Shown here: in pieces, positions 42,005 through 50,514 of the stretch
Numbering within the stretch: position 1 is the stretch's first letter
Layout: each line of letters begins with the position of its first letter
Source: Dinoroseobacter sp049801095
Lineage (GTDB): Bacteria > Pseudomonadota > Alphaproteobacteria > Rhodobacterales > Rhodobacteraceae
DNA length: 64,000 nucleotides
Reading direction: 5' to 3'
NCBI RefSeq assembly: GCF_049801095.1
Contig: NZ_JBNAGH010000002.1
Span: 558,001-622,000, forward strand
Notes under the pieces: model-generated
Database searches by the model: none
The model's input: the letters and a program-made list of their open reading frames with translations, nothing else
What the model was told of the DNA's origin: nothing
Position numbers and translations under genes: made by a program

Positions 42005-42032
42005 CGGCGGGAGTATTTCAGGAACAATGAAG
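42005..42032 (+). repeat. Dispersed 28-bp intergenic repeat, family A, copy 2
   Basis: Begins CGGCGGGAGTATTTC and ends GGAACAATGAAG; it matches the minus strand of 7806-7833 at 24 of 28 positions. It lies between the ligase and the ketopantoate-reductase-like gene, 37 bases before the latter's start. Confidence 0.7.
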
Positions 42033-42069
42033 AAGAACGCGCGCGAGCAGGCGGGCGTGGGAGAGGTCT

Positions 42070-43047
42070 ATGAAGATCTGTGTATTCGGCGCTGGCGCCA
42101 TTGGCGGCTATATGGGCGTGAAACTGGCGCAGGCCGGGGCGGATGTGAGCCTTGTGGCGCGCGGCCCGCATCTGGCGGCGATGCAGGCCAATGGGCTGAC
42201 CCTGATCGAGGAGGGCGACCAGCGCAGCAATGTGTCGGTCACCGCCTCGGACAACCCGGAGGATCTGGGCCCGCAGGACTATGTGATCGTCACGCTCAAG
42301 GCCCATTCCGTACCACCCGTTGTGCCCAAGATGCAGCCGCTGATCGGGCCGGAGACGACCATCGTGTCAGGGGTGAACGGGGTGCCCTGGTGGTATTTCC
42401 ACAAGGTCGGCACGGATCTGGAGGGGACACGGCTGGCCTCGGTGGATCCGGGCAATGCCCAATGGGACGGGTTCGGCCCCGACCGGGTTCTGGGCTGTGT
42501 GGTTTATCCCGCTGCTGAGGTGATTGAGCCCGGCGTGATCAACCATATCGAGGGCAATCGGTTCTCCCTGGGCGAGCCCTCGGGCGAGCGGTCGGAGCGG
42601 GCCATGGCGCTTTCCAAGGCGCTGTCCTCGGCGGGTCTGAAGGCGCCTGTGCGGCCACGGATCCGTGACGAGATCTGGGTGAAGCTGTGGGGGAACCTCT
42701 CGTTCAACCCGATCTCGGCGCTGACCCATGCGACGCTCGATGTGCTCTGCACCGATCCCGGCACGCGCGCGGTGGCCAAGGGCATGATGCTGGAAGCGCA
42801 GGAGATCGCTGAGAAGCTGGGCGTGAAGTTCCCGATCGATGTGGAGAAACGCATCGATGGCGGCGCGGCGGTGGGGGCACACCGGACCTCCATGTGGCAG
42901 GATCTCGACCAGGGGCGACCCATGGAGATCGACGCGCTGGTCACCTCCGTGCAGGAGCTCGGGCGTCTGACCGAGACCCCAACGCCGACGATCGACACGG
43001 TGCTGTCGCTCGTGGCCTTGCGTGGCAAAACCGCCGGGCTCTACTAA
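42070..43047 (+). CDS. Ketopantoate reductase family protein (ApbA/PanE)
   Basis: A 325-residue NAD(P)-dependent reductase with the dinucleotide motif GAGAIGGYMG (7-16) and the VTLKAHS stretch. The C-terminal helical domain has the conserved EIWVKLWGNLSFNP and later MWQDLDQGRPMEID. True PanE proteins are usually near 300 residues; this longer form, placed behind a carboxylate transporter and acyl-CoA ligase, may reduce another 2-oxo acid. Probably the last gene of the rightward unit. The terminator beyond it has its U tract only in the other direction. Confidence 0.85.
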   Translation: MKICVFGAGAIGGYMGVKLAQAGADVSLVARGPHLAAMQANGLTLIEEGDQRSNVSVTASDNPEDLGPQDYVIVTLKAHSVPPVVPKMQPLIGPETTIVSGVNGVPWWYFHKVGTDLEGTRLASVDPGNAQWDGFGPDRVLGCVVYPAAEVIEPGVINHIEGNRFSLGEPSGERSERAMALSKALSSAGLKAPVRPRIRDEIWVKLWGNLSFNPISALTHATLDVLCTDPGTRAVAKGMMLEAQEIAEKLGVKFPIDVEKRIDGGAAVGAHRTSMWQDLDQGRPMEIDALVTSVQELGRLTETPTPTIDTVLSLVALRGKTAGLY

Positions 43048-43052
43048 GCACG

Positions 43053-43078
43053 AAAAAGGGCGCGCAGCCCGCGCGCCC
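43053..43078 (-). terminator. Intrinsic terminator of the cox operon
   Basis: An 8-bp stem GGGCGCGC/GCGCGCCC with a 5-base loop is preceded on the plus strand by AAAAA, which is a U tract for leftward transcripts. It starts 26 bases beyond the coxG stop. The stem may also end rightward transcripts inefficiently. Confidence 0.85.
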
Positions 43079-43104
43079 TGAGGGGCCTGGTTCCGTGAGT
43101 GGGC

Positions 43105-43563
43105 TCAGGCGTCGGCCGTCTCGGCGACCTTGTCCTTGAAACTGGCAAAGAACTTGGCAGAGAGCTTTTTCGCCGTGGCCGCCACCAGACGCGAGCCGAG
43201 CTGCGCCAGCTTGCCACCGATCTCGGCCTTGGCGGTGTAGCTGAGCAGGGTCTCGGACCCGCGATCTTCCAGCACCACATCCGCGCCACCCTTGGCAAAC
43301 CCCGCCGCCCCGCCCGAGCCCTCGCCCGCGAGCGAGAACCGCTCCGGCGCGCCGCTGGGATCGAGGGTCACATGGCCCGTGAAACGCGCCTTGACAGGCC
43401 CGATCTTGAGCACGACCTTTGCCTCCAGCTCGGTTTCCGAATGCTGGATCAGCTCTTCACATCCCGGGATGCAGTCGCGCAGGATCTCCGGGTCGTTCAG
43501 CGCGGCATAGACCGTGGCGCGGGGCGCGGGGATCTCGATCTCATCGATCAGGTTCAAGGACAT
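43105..43563 (-). CDS. coxG: CoxG, SRPBCC-fold CO dehydrogenase accessory protein
   Basis: A 152-residue protein of the CoxG branch of the START/SRPBCC superfamily. It starts EIEIPAPRATVYAALNDPEIL, has the CIPGCEEL signature near 35, a long beta-sheet core and a C-terminal helix LAQLGSRLVAATAKKL. CoxG is thought to help anchor CO dehydrogenase to the cytoplasmic membrane. It is the last gene of the cox operon. Its ribosome site GAGAGGAG overlaps the stop codon of the 29-residue ORF before it. Confidence 0.9.
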   Translation of the reverse strand: MSLNLIDEIEIPAPRATVYAALNDPEILRDCIPGCEELIQHSETELEAKVVLKIGPVKARFTGHVTLDPSGAPERFSLAGEGSGGAAGFAKGGADVVLEDRGSETLLSYTAKAEIGGKLAQLGSRLVAATAKKLSAKFFASFKDKVAETADA

Positions 43564-43575
43564 GGCGTGCTCCTC

Positions 43576-43665
43576 TCAGCAACAGGGAAACTTGATGCGG
43601 CTCAGCACATCGGCCTGAGCCTTGGTGGGCCGCAAGCGGGCCAGAAACCGGCGCAGGGCCCTCAT
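43576..43665 (-). CDS. 29-residue ORF between coxF and coxG
   Basis: A 30-codon frame starts with ATG at 43663-43665, overlapping the coxF stop by 4 bases (ATGA), the same coupling used throughout this operon. It ends with TGA 12 bases before the coxG ATG. The product is strongly basic in its first half (MRALRRFLARLRPTK) and ends in Lys-Phe-Pro-Cys-Cys. The adjacent cysteines could bind a metal or form a link. I know no family for it. The fit to the gap between coxF and coxG, with no spare bases, makes chance less likely. It may be a small assembly factor or a coupling peptide. Confidence 0.6.
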   Translation of the reverse strand: MRALRRFLARLRPTKAQADVLSRIKFPCC

Positions 43666-44477
43666 GCGCCCGCCTCCCGTTGGGGGCTGCGGCGGGCCGC
43701 GACGATCTCCGCGAGAATCGAGAGCGCGATTTCCTCCGGCGTGATGGCCTTGATGTCGAGCCCGGCGGGCGCCTTGACCCGGTCGAGCAGGTCAGGCGCG
43801 ATGCCATCGGCCTCGAGCCGGGCGCGCAGGGTGGCGAATTTCCGGCGGCTGCCGACAAAGGCGATATAGCTGCCTCCGGCGGCGAGGGCCGCGCGCAGGG
43901 CCGCCTCGTCGCCCTTCCCCTGGGTCGCGATCACCAGAAAGCGCGCCGCATCGGCGCCCGTGTCAAAGGCATAGCTGTCAGCGAGGCGCACGCCCTCGGG
44001 CGCTTCCTCGGCCGACAGGCCTGGTGCGGCGAGGGCAAGGTCGAAATCGAACCCGGCCCCAAGCCGGGCCAGCGCCCGCGCCACGGGCCCCGCGCCGCAA
44101 ATCTGCAGGACCGGTCGCGGCAAGACAGGTTCCACGAACACATCCATCGACCCTTTGGAAGGGCAGCCATTACGGGCGAACCGGACGCCCGCGCGTTCTT
44201 CGCCGGGGGCGACGCCCTCAGCCTCGAGGATTTCTTCGGGGCGCAGGGACAGAAAGCGGGTCTCGCCATCGGCGACGGCCTCCCGCGCGGCGCGACCAAT
44301 GGCACCCCGGATGCAGCCACCGCCGACCCAACCGGCGAGGATCTCGCCGTCGGCTGAGACCAGCGCCTTGGCCCCGGGCTTGGCCGAGGTGGCCTCGAGC
44401 GTGCGCACCACGGTGGCGACAGCGAAGGCGCGGCCCTCCGCGCGCAGCCCTGCGATCTCACGGTCCAGAGCGTCCAT
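43662..44477 (-). CDS. coxF: CoxF, XdhC-family maturation factor
   Basis: A 271-residue XdhC/CoxF-type protein. The N-terminal XdhC domain shows GGGCIRGAIGRAAREA with the conserved cysteine (about 52-56), and the C-terminal part is a Rossmann fold around PVLQICGAGPVARALA (about 140-155). Relatives bind molybdenum cofactor and assist sulfuration and insertion into xanthine-dehydrogenase-type enzymes. It lies directly behind coxE (one-base overlap, TGATG) and is coupled to the small ORF by 4 bases. Confidence 0.88.
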   Translation of the reverse strand: MDALDREIAGLRAEGRAFAVATVVRTLEATSAKPGAKALVSADGEILAGWVGGGCIRGAIGRAAREAVADGETRFLSLRPEEILEAEGVAPGEERAGVRFARNGCPSKGSMDVFVEPVLPRPVLQICGAGPVARALARLGAGFDFDLALAAPGLSAEEAPEGVRLADSYAFDTGADAARFLVIATQGKGDEAALRAALAAGGSYIAFVGSRRKFATLRARLEADGIAPDLLDRVKAPAGLDIKAITPEEIALSILAEIVAARRSPQREAGA

Positions 44478-45655
44478 CAGATCCCTCCCAGATGTGATTC
44501 AAGCGCGGCCAGATCGCTGAGCGTGGCCGCCGGTGCGAAGAGATCGAGATGGGGCATGGCCGCCGCCATCGCGCTTGAGACGGGCGCATAGTCCCGCCAT
44601 GATTTCAACGGGTTCAGCCAGATCACCTTGCAACCGCGGCGCTTCAGACGCGCCAGCGCTGCGCCGGTCTGCCCGGTCTCGCCGGTGTCGTAGCCATCGG
44701 AGAGGATCAGCACGACCGTCCGGTTGTCCACGAAGCGGCGGGCATAGGTGCTGGCATAGGTGTCAAGCGCCGCGCCGATCTTCGAGCCGCCCCCGAACCC
44801 GTCCGCCAGCAGGCTCAACCGGTTCAGGGCGCGGATTGGGTCGTCGTCGCGCAGCGCGCCGGTGATCCGCACCAGCCGCGTGTGAAAGAGATAGGCGTCC
44901 GAGGCGGGATCGGCCCGCATCAGCCCCGCGAGAAAGGCGAGGAAGACCCGGGCATAGACCGTCATGGAGCCCGACACGTCGCAGAGTGCTGCAATCTTCA
45001 CCGGACGATCTGGGCGGCGGCGGCGGGCAAGGCGCAAAGGCTCCCCGCCCGTGGCCAGAGACCGGCGGATCGTCCGCCGGAAATCCACGCCCGGGCCACG
45101 GGTCGCGGCCTTTCGACGGCGGGAGCGTTGGTCGCGCAGGGCTCGCCCCAAGCGTTCGGCGACCCGCTCGGCGGCGCGGATATCCGCAGCCGAGACGACC
45201 TCGCGCAGATCCTTCTTCATCATGTTCTCGATACCGGAGGCGACAAGCTTGCCCTCGCCATCGGCCTCGGCCTCGCCCTGCCCGTCTTCCGGGCTCTCGG
45301 CGCGGCCCCGTCCTCCGGACTGGGGTCCTTCGGCAAACTCCGAGGAACTGTTTTGCGGCGTGGGGGCCTTGGGGCTCGGGACAGCTTTTTCCCGCACCCG
45401 CCCGCCGCTCAGCCAATAGGCGTCGAAGAGTGCGTCGAACTCCGCGACCTCCGCCTGATTGCCCGCGCAAACCGCGCGCAGAGCGGCCCGGGCGGTGCGG
45501 GGCGTGGTGCAGTCAACGCAAGACAGCGCCTCCATCCCCAGCTCGGTAGCCCCCACGCCGAGCGTCATGCCATGGCTGCGCAGATGGGCCATGAACCCGG
45601 CCATCCGCGCCGCAGGCCCTTCGTCCCGGGCGGCAAAGCGGGTGACGCGGCTCAT
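44477..45655 (-). CDS. coxE: CoxE, von Willebrand factor A domain protein
   Basis: A 392-residue cytoplasmic protein with a C-terminal VWA domain. The metal-ion-dependent adhesion motif is DVSGS, near residue 226, with the later ILSDGYDTG. A Ser/Glu-rich low-complexity spacer lies around 95-135, and an Arg-rich patch just before the VWA domain. CoxE works with the AAA ATPase CoxD in building the copper-sulfur-molybdenum centre of CO dehydrogenase. Start overlaps the coxD stop by 4 bases (ATGA). Confidence 0.92.
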   Translation of the reverse strand: MSRVTRFAARDEGPAARMAGFMAHLRSHGMTLGVGATELGMEALSCVDCTTPRTARAALRAVCAGNQAEVAEFDALFDAYWLSGGRVREKAVPSPKAPTPQNSSSEFAEGPQSGGRGRAESPEDGQGEAEADGEGKLVASGIENMMKKDLREVVSAADIRAAERVAERLGRALRDQRSRRRKAATRGPGVDFRRTIRRSLATGGEPLRLARRRRPDRPVKIAALCDVSGSMTVYARVFLAFLAGLMRADPASDAYLFHTRLVRITGALRDDDPIRALNRLSLLADGFGGGSKIGAALDTYASTYARRFVDNRTVVLILSDGYDTGETGQTGAALARLKRRGCKVIWLNPLKSWRDYAPVSSAMAAAMPHLDLFAPAATLSDLAALESHLGGI

Positions 45656-46530
45656 GCCGCCTTCCCCGCGAGCCGCTGGGCCACCTCAAGCGGCAGAGCA
45701 TCGCGATCCGTCCGGGTTTTCAGCAAGGTCGCGAGGGTCGCGCCCAGCACCTGCGGATCATCGTTGAGATCAGCGATCCCCAGCCCGGAGAGCGCGGCAG
45801 CAAAGTCGAGCATCTCGGCGATGCCCGGTTTCTTCTCCAGATCCTCGCGCCGCACGGATTGCACGAAGCCCACGATCTGCGCCGCCAGATGGTCGGCGAT
45901 CTCGGGACAACGCGCGATGAGGATCTCAAGCTCTGTCTCGCGGCTGGGATAGTCCACATAGGCATAGACGCAGCGCCGGCGCAGCGCATCGCTCAGGTCT
46001 CGGGTCCCGTTCGCGGTCAGGATCACCGTGGGGCGCGTGACGGCCTTCAGGGTGCCGAGCTCGGGCACGGTGATCTGGTACTCGGACAGGATTTCCAGCA
46101 GGTAGGCCTCGAACTCTTCATCCGCCCGGTCAATCTCGTCGATGAGCAGAACCGGGGACTTTTCCTGCCGGATCGCGGCCAGCAGAGGCCGTTCCAGCAG
46201 GAACTCCTCGGAAAAGACGCGCTCTTCCGCAGCGCGCGCGCCCGCCCCATCCTCGGCGGCAGCGCGGATCGCCAAGAGCTGCCGCTGGTAGTTCCATTCA
46301 TAGATCGCGTGAGAGGCGTCGAGCCCTTCATAGCATTGCAGGCGGATCAGGCGCGTGTCCTGCACGGCGGCCAGCACACGCGCGACCTCGGTCTTGCCAA
46401 CGCCCGCCGCCCCCTCCAGCAGGAGGGGTCGCCCGAGACGCCCGGCGATATGCAGGGCCATGGCGAGATCATCCGAGGCCACATAGCCCGTCTCCCCCAT
46501 GGCCCTTTGCAAGTCGGTCCAATTGGTCAT
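45652..46530 (-). CDS. coxD: CoxD, MoxR-type AAA+ ATPase
   Basis: A 292-residue AAA+ ATPase. Walker A is EGAAGVGKTE near 39-48, Walker B LLIDEID near 110, sensor 1 in ILTANGTRD and the arginine-finger region DALRRRC. In carboxidotrophs CoxD is a membrane-bound chaperone needed to insert sulfur and copper into the active site. The ATG at 46530 is used; a GTG 13 codons upstream is possible. A 63-base gap separates it from coxL, the largest gap within the operon. Confidence 0.92.
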   Translation of the reverse strand: MTNWTDLQRAMGETGYVASDDLAMALHIAGRLGRPLLLEGAAGVGKTEVARVLAAVQDTRLIRLQCYEGLDASHAIYEWNYQRQLLAIRAAAEDGAGARAAEERVFSEEFLLERPLLAAIRQEKSPVLLIDEIDRADEEFEAYLLEILSEYQITVPELGTLKAVTRPTVILTANGTRDLSDALRRRCVYAYVDYPSRETELEILIARCPEIADHLAAQIVGFVQSVRREDLEKKPGIAEMLDFAAALSGLGIADLNDDPQVLGATLATLLKTRTDRDALPLEVAQRLAGKAA

Positions 46531-46593
46531 GTCATCACCGACGGTCCGCGAGGGCAGGACGGCTTGCACGCCTCCCTCGCGTCCCCTCGCTCC

Positions 46594-49011
46594 TCAGCCG
46601 TGGAGGCCGAGATCGTTGGCGGTCTTCCAGATCCGCCAATGGTCATGGGGCATGTGGCTCTGCCGGAGGCCAAAGGCCCGGAAAGCGTCATGCACCGCGT
46701 TCGAGAAGGCCGGAACGCCCCCGACATTCGGGCTCTCGCCCACACCCTTGGCCCCGATCGGGTGATGGGGGCTCGGGGTCTCGGTGAAGTCGGTGGTGTA
46801 GTTCGGCGTCTCCCAGGCGGTCGGGATGAAGAAATCCATCAACGTCCCGGTCTTGCAGTTGCCGATATCGTCATAGGCAATTTCCTGGCCCATGGCGATG
46901 GCGAGCGCCTCGGTCAGGCCCCCATGGACCTGCCCCTCGATGACCATCGGGTTGATCCGGGTGCCGCAATCATCCAGCGCATAGAACTGCCGGATTTCAT
47001 GCTCGCCCGTGTCCACGTCGATCTCCATGACGCAGATATAAGCCCCGAACGGATAGGTCATGTTGGGCGGGTCGTAGTAGCTGACCGCCTCGAGCCCAGG
47101 CTCGACGCCTGGAATGGCCTGATTATAGGCCGCATAGGCGACCTCCTGGATCGTCTTGAACCGCTCCGACGCGCCCTTGACCACGAAGCGATCCACGTCC
47201 CATTCCACATCGTTGTCATGAACCTCGAGCAGATAGGCCGCAATCATCTGCGCCTTGGCGCGGATCTTGCGCCCCGCCAGCGCGGTCGCCGCCCCCGCCA
47301 CCGGGGTCGAGCGAGAGCCGTAGGTCCCGAGACCGTAAGGTGCGGTATCGGTGTCACCCTCCTCGATGGTGATGCTGTCGGCGGGGATGCCGGTCTCCGA
47401 CGCGAGGATCTGAGCAAAGGTTGTTGCATGCCCCTGCCCCTGACTGATCGTGCCGAGCCGCGCGACCGCAGAGCCGGTCGGGTGAATGCGGATCTCGCAG
47501 CTGTCGAACATGCCCATCCCGAGGATGTCGCAGTTCTTCACCGGCCCCGCGCCGACGATCTCGGTAAAATGGGTCAGGCCAATGCCCAAGAGCTTGCGGG
47601 TCTCGCCGCGCTTGAAGGCCTCGACCCGCTCGGCCTGCTCCTTGCGAAGCCCTTCGTAATCGACCGCCGCCAGCGCCTTGTCCCAGGCGGTATGGTAGTC
47701 GCCACTGTCGAACTCCCAGCCGAGCGCGGACTGATAGGGGAACTGATCGGTCTTGATAAAGTTGATCCGGCGCAGCTCTGCCGCGTCCATATCCAGCTCC
47801 ATCGCCAGCACTTCGATCATCCGCTCGATGAAATAGGCGGCTTCGGTGACGCGGAAGGAACACCGATAGGCCACGCCCCCCGGGGCCTTGTTGGTATAGA
47901 CCCCGTCGACGCCCACATAGGCCACCGGAATGTCATAGGACCCGGTGCAGATATGGAAGAACCCGGCGGGAAACTTGGTGGGGTCGGCGCAGGCGTCGAA
48001 GGCCCCGTGGTCGGCGGTCACATGGCAGTGCAGCCCGGTGATCTTGCCCTCTTTGGTCGCCGAAATCTTGCCCTTCATCCAGTAATCCCGGGCGAAGGCC
48101 GTGGCCATCAGGTTGTCCATCCGGTCCTCGATGAACTTCACCGGCTTGCCGGTGACAATCGAGGCCACGATGGAGCAGACATAGCCCGGATAGACCCCGA
48201 CCTTGTTGCCGAACCCGCCACCGATATCGGGCGAGATCACGCGGATATTGTGCTCTTCGATCCCGGACAGGAGCGACGCCACGGTCCGCACCACATGGGG
48301 GGCCTGGAACGTGCCCCAGAGGGTAAGCTTGCCATTCACCTTGTCCATGCTCGCCACGGAGCCGCAGGTCTCCAGCGGACATGGGTGCGTCCGGTGGTAA
48401 TAGACCATCTCCTCTGCCACGACCTCGGCATTGTCGATCACCTGTTCGGTGGCGGCCTTGTCGCCCTCCTCCCAGAGGAAAATGTGGTTGTGATGACGGC
48501 GGGGGCCATGGGCGCCATCGGCCCCGGGCTCCAGATCCTCGCGCAGGACGATGTCCGATTTCAGCGCTTCGAACGGATCGACCAGCACGTCGAGCTCTTC
48601 ATACTCGACCTCCACCAGCTCCACCGCATCGGCGGCGATGTAGCGGTCCTCGGCCACGACAAAGGCGACCTCCTGCCCCTGAAACAGCACCTTGCCATCG
48701 GCCAGCACCATCTGCTTGTCGCCTGCGAGCGTCGGCATCCAGTGCAAGCTCAGAGGCTCCAGATCCTTGGCGGTCAGCACCGCGACCACGCCGGGCAGCG
48801 CCATGGCAGCCTCGATATTGATCGAAACCACCCGCGCATGGGCATAGGGGGAGCGCACGAAATCCCCGTGCAACATGCCGGGCAGCTTCACGTCATCGAC
48901 ATAGTTGCCCTTGCCTTGCGTGAACCGCGCATCCTCGACCCGCTTGCGCGAAGACCCGAGACCCTTGAGCTTTTCGACCCGCTCCTCGCGGGTGGGAGAC
49001 ATATCATTCAT
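46594..49011 (-). CDS. coxL: Form I CO dehydrogenase large subunit (Mo-Cu)
   Basis: An 805-residue molybdopterin subunit. The active-site loop reads AYRCSFR with Cys384, the diagnostic form I signature (AYxCSFR); form II enzymes have AYRGAGR instead. The Cys binds the copper of the Mo-S-Cu centre. The GVGES segment near the C-terminus carries the catalytic Glu. This supports a true aerobic CO oxidation enzyme, producing CO2 and electrons for quinones. It overlaps coxS by 4 bases. Length matches Oligotropha CoxL. Confidence 0.96.
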   Translation of the reverse strand: MNDMSPTREERVEKLKGLGSSRKRVEDARFTQGKGNYVDDVKLPGMLHGDFVRSPYAHARVVSINIEAAMALPGVVAVLTAKDLEPLSLHWMPTLAGDKQMVLADGKVLFQGQEVAFVVAEDRYIAADAVELVEVEYEELDVLVDPFEALKSDIVLREDLEPGADGAHGPRRHHNHIFLWEEGDKAATEQVIDNAEVVAEEMVYYHRTHPCPLETCGSVASMDKVNGKLTLWGTFQAPHVVRTVASLLSGIEEHNIRVISPDIGGGFGNKVGVYPGYVCSIVASIVTGKPVKFIEDRMDNLMATAFARDYWMKGKISATKEGKITGLHCHVTADHGAFDACADPTKFPAGFFHICTGSYDIPVAYVGVDGVYTNKAPGGVAYRCSFRVTEAAYFIERMIEVLAMELDMDAAELRRINFIKTDQFPYQSALGWEFDSGDYHTAWDKALAAVDYEGLRKEQAERVEAFKRGETRKLLGIGLTHFTEIVGAGPVKNCDILGMGMFDSCEIRIHPTGSAVARLGTISQGQGHATTFAQILASETGIPADSITIEEGDTDTAPYGLGTYGSRSTPVAGAATALAGRKIRAKAQMIAAYLLEVHDNDVEWDVDRFVVKGASERFKTIQEVAYAAYNQAIPGVEPGLEAVSYYDPPNMTYPFGAYICVMEIDVDTGEHEIRQFYALDDCGTRINPMVIEGQVHGGLTEALAIAMGQEIAYDDIGNCKTGTLMDFFIPTAWETPNYTTDFTETPSPHHPIGAKGVGESPNVGGVPAFSNAVHDAFRAFGLRQSHMPHDHWRIWKTANDLGLHG

Positions 49012-49499
49012 TCTGCAGCCTCCTTCGCGGCATTCATCTCGGACGCAGCGGCCAGGATGGATTTGACGATGTTCTGGTACCCGGTGCAGCGGCAGAGATT
49101 ACCGGCCATGCCAAAGCGCACCTCCTCCTCGGTCGGGTTCGGGTTTTCCTGCAGGAGCCGATGCGCCCGGGTGATCATCCCCGGCGTGCAGTAGCCGCAT
49201 TGCAGCCCGTGATGCTCCTTGAACATCCGCTGCAGCACGTGGAGGTCATCGGGATCGCCCAGCCCCTCCACCGTGGTGATGTCAGCCCCGTTGGCCTGGG
49301 CCGCGAACACGGTGCAGGCTTTGACGGATTTGCCGTCCATCTCCACCGTGCAGGCCCCACAATGGGAAGTCTCGCACCCGACATGGGGGCCGGTGATGTT
49401 CAGCCGCTCCCGCAACACGTAGATCAGCAGCTCGCGCGGTTCGGCCAGCATTTCTTCCTGCTTGCCGTTCACGGTCATCTTGATGTGCATCTTGCTCAT
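49008..49499 (-). CDS. coxS: CO dehydrogenase small iron-sulfur subunit
   Basis: A 163-residue protein with two [2Fe-2S] domains. The N-terminal plant-ferredoxin-like cluster has C42, C47, C50 and C62. The C-terminal helical cluster has C101, C104, C136 and C138 (CGYC and CRC motifs). It carries electrons from CoxL to the FAD of CoxM. The start at 49499 has AGGGAGAGA just upstream; the in-frame ATG five codons earlier lacks a ribosome site. It lies 11 bases behind coxM. Confidence 0.95.
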   Translation of the reverse strand: MSKMHIKMTVNGKQEEMLAEPRELLIYVLRERLNITGPHVGCETSHCGACTVEMDGKSVKACTVFAAQANGADITTVEGLGDPDDLHVLQRMFKEHHGLQCGYCTPGMITRAHRLLQENPNPTEEEVRFGMAGNLCRCTGYQNIVKSILAAASEMNAAKEAAE

Positions 49500-49510
49500 G
49501 TCTCTCTCCC

Positions 49511-50365
49511 TCACGCGCGCGACCAGGCGCGGGCAATCGCCCGGCCAAGGATCACGCCCGCCACATGGCGTTTAAACTCGATCGGCCCGCGATTGTCGGG
49601 CATCGGGTCGATATCGTTCAGCATCGCAGCCACAGCGGCCTTCACCGCCTCCGCATCGCAGCAAGTGCCCGAGAGGGCGGCCCCAGCGGCCTCGGAATAG
49701 ACCGGCGTATCGCTCAGGTTCGTCATGGCGATATCCACCTTGCCCGCGACCATCCCATCCTTCTCGATCAGGACGGCGGCGGCGGCGGTGGCATAGTCGC
49801 CGATCTTCCGCTTTTGTTTTTCATAGGCGAAGCCCTTGGCATGGGCGTCAAAGGCGATCTTGGTCAGGATTTCTTCGTCCTCGCGCAGGGTCGTATAGGC
49901 GCCTTCGAAGAACTCCCGCGCCGCAACCTCGCGGGACCCGTCCGGACCCAACAGGGTGAAAGTGGCATCCAGCGCCTGCATCAGGCCGGGCATGTCATTG
50001 CCCGGATCACCATTGGCGACGTTCCCGCCCACGGTCCCCATATAGCGCACCTGCGGATCCGCGATCTGCTCTGCCGCCTCGCGCAGGAGCGGTGCCGCAG
50101 CGTTGAGCGCGTCCGAGGTGATCAGCGCATGCTGGGTGACCATCGCGCCAATGGTGATCCGGGCGCCCTCGACCGAGATCTCGCGCAGCTCGGCGATGTC
50201 CTGCAGATCCACCAGATGCTCAACCGCGGCCATGCGCAGCTTCATCATCGGGATCAGGCTGTGCCCGCCCGCGAGACAGCGCGCCTCGTCACCATGTGTC
50301 TGCAACACGCTGAGCGCTGCGGCCAGGTCCGTCGGCCGGTGGTATTCAAAACCCGATGGTATCAT
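49511..50365 (-). CDS. coxM: CO dehydrogenase medium FAD subunit
   Basis: A 284-residue flavoprotein with the two FAD-binding loops of the family: AGGHSLIPMMK (32-42) and TVGGNVANGDPGND (about 111-124). It transfers electrons from the iron-sulfur subunit to the quinone pool. AGGAGG lies upstream of the ATG. It is the first structural gene of the operon; the 231-base gap before it contains the likely CO-responsive promoter and a direct repeat. Confidence 0.95.
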   Translation of the reverse strand: MIPSGFEYHRPTDLAAALSVLQTHGDEARCLAGGHSLIPMMKLRMAAVEHLVDLQDIAELREISVEGARITIGAMVTQHALITSDALNAAAPLLREAAEQIADPQVRYMGTVGGNVANGDPGNDMPGLMQALDATFTLLGPDGSREVAAREFFEGAYTTLREDEEILTKIAFDAHAKGFAYEKQKRKIGDYATAAAAVLIEKDGMVAGKVDIAMTNLSDTPVYSEAAGAALSGTCCDAEAVKAAVAAMLNDIDPMPDNRGPIEFKRHVAGVILGRAIARAWSRA

Positions 50366-50483
50366 CGCGGGGGTCCTCCTCTGGGTCGGGGGCGTCTTGG
50401 GCGCCCATCTGCCGTGGGTTGCGACGCTAGTGCGGCGCCCTGCCGCAGACCCACCGCCGACGCATGGATCGAGAGGCGCATTT

Positions 50484-50514
50484 CACGAGTTGCGCATATG
50501 GCGCACGAGTTGCG
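50484..50514 (-). promoter_or_regulatory. Direct-repeat operator upstream of coxM (LytTR-type candidate)
   Basis: On the minus strand CGCAACTCGTG occurs twice without mismatch, at 50504-50514 and 50484-50494, with a 20-base period. A partial third copy (CGCAACCCACG, 8 of 11) is at 50413-50423. LytTR domains bind pairs of direct repeats about two helical turns apart, and the adjacent gene encodes an MHYT-LytTR protein. The pair lies about 120 bases before the coxM ATG. Confidence 0.65.

Noticed and set aside
44024..44520. Possible small plus-strand gene antisense to coxF
   Set aside because: Overlaps a gene with clear XdhC motifs; Arg/Pro-rich shadow composition.
45859..49194. 1111-codon plus-strand ORF
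   Set aside because: Antisense to coxD, coxL and coxS; no recognisable domain despite its length.
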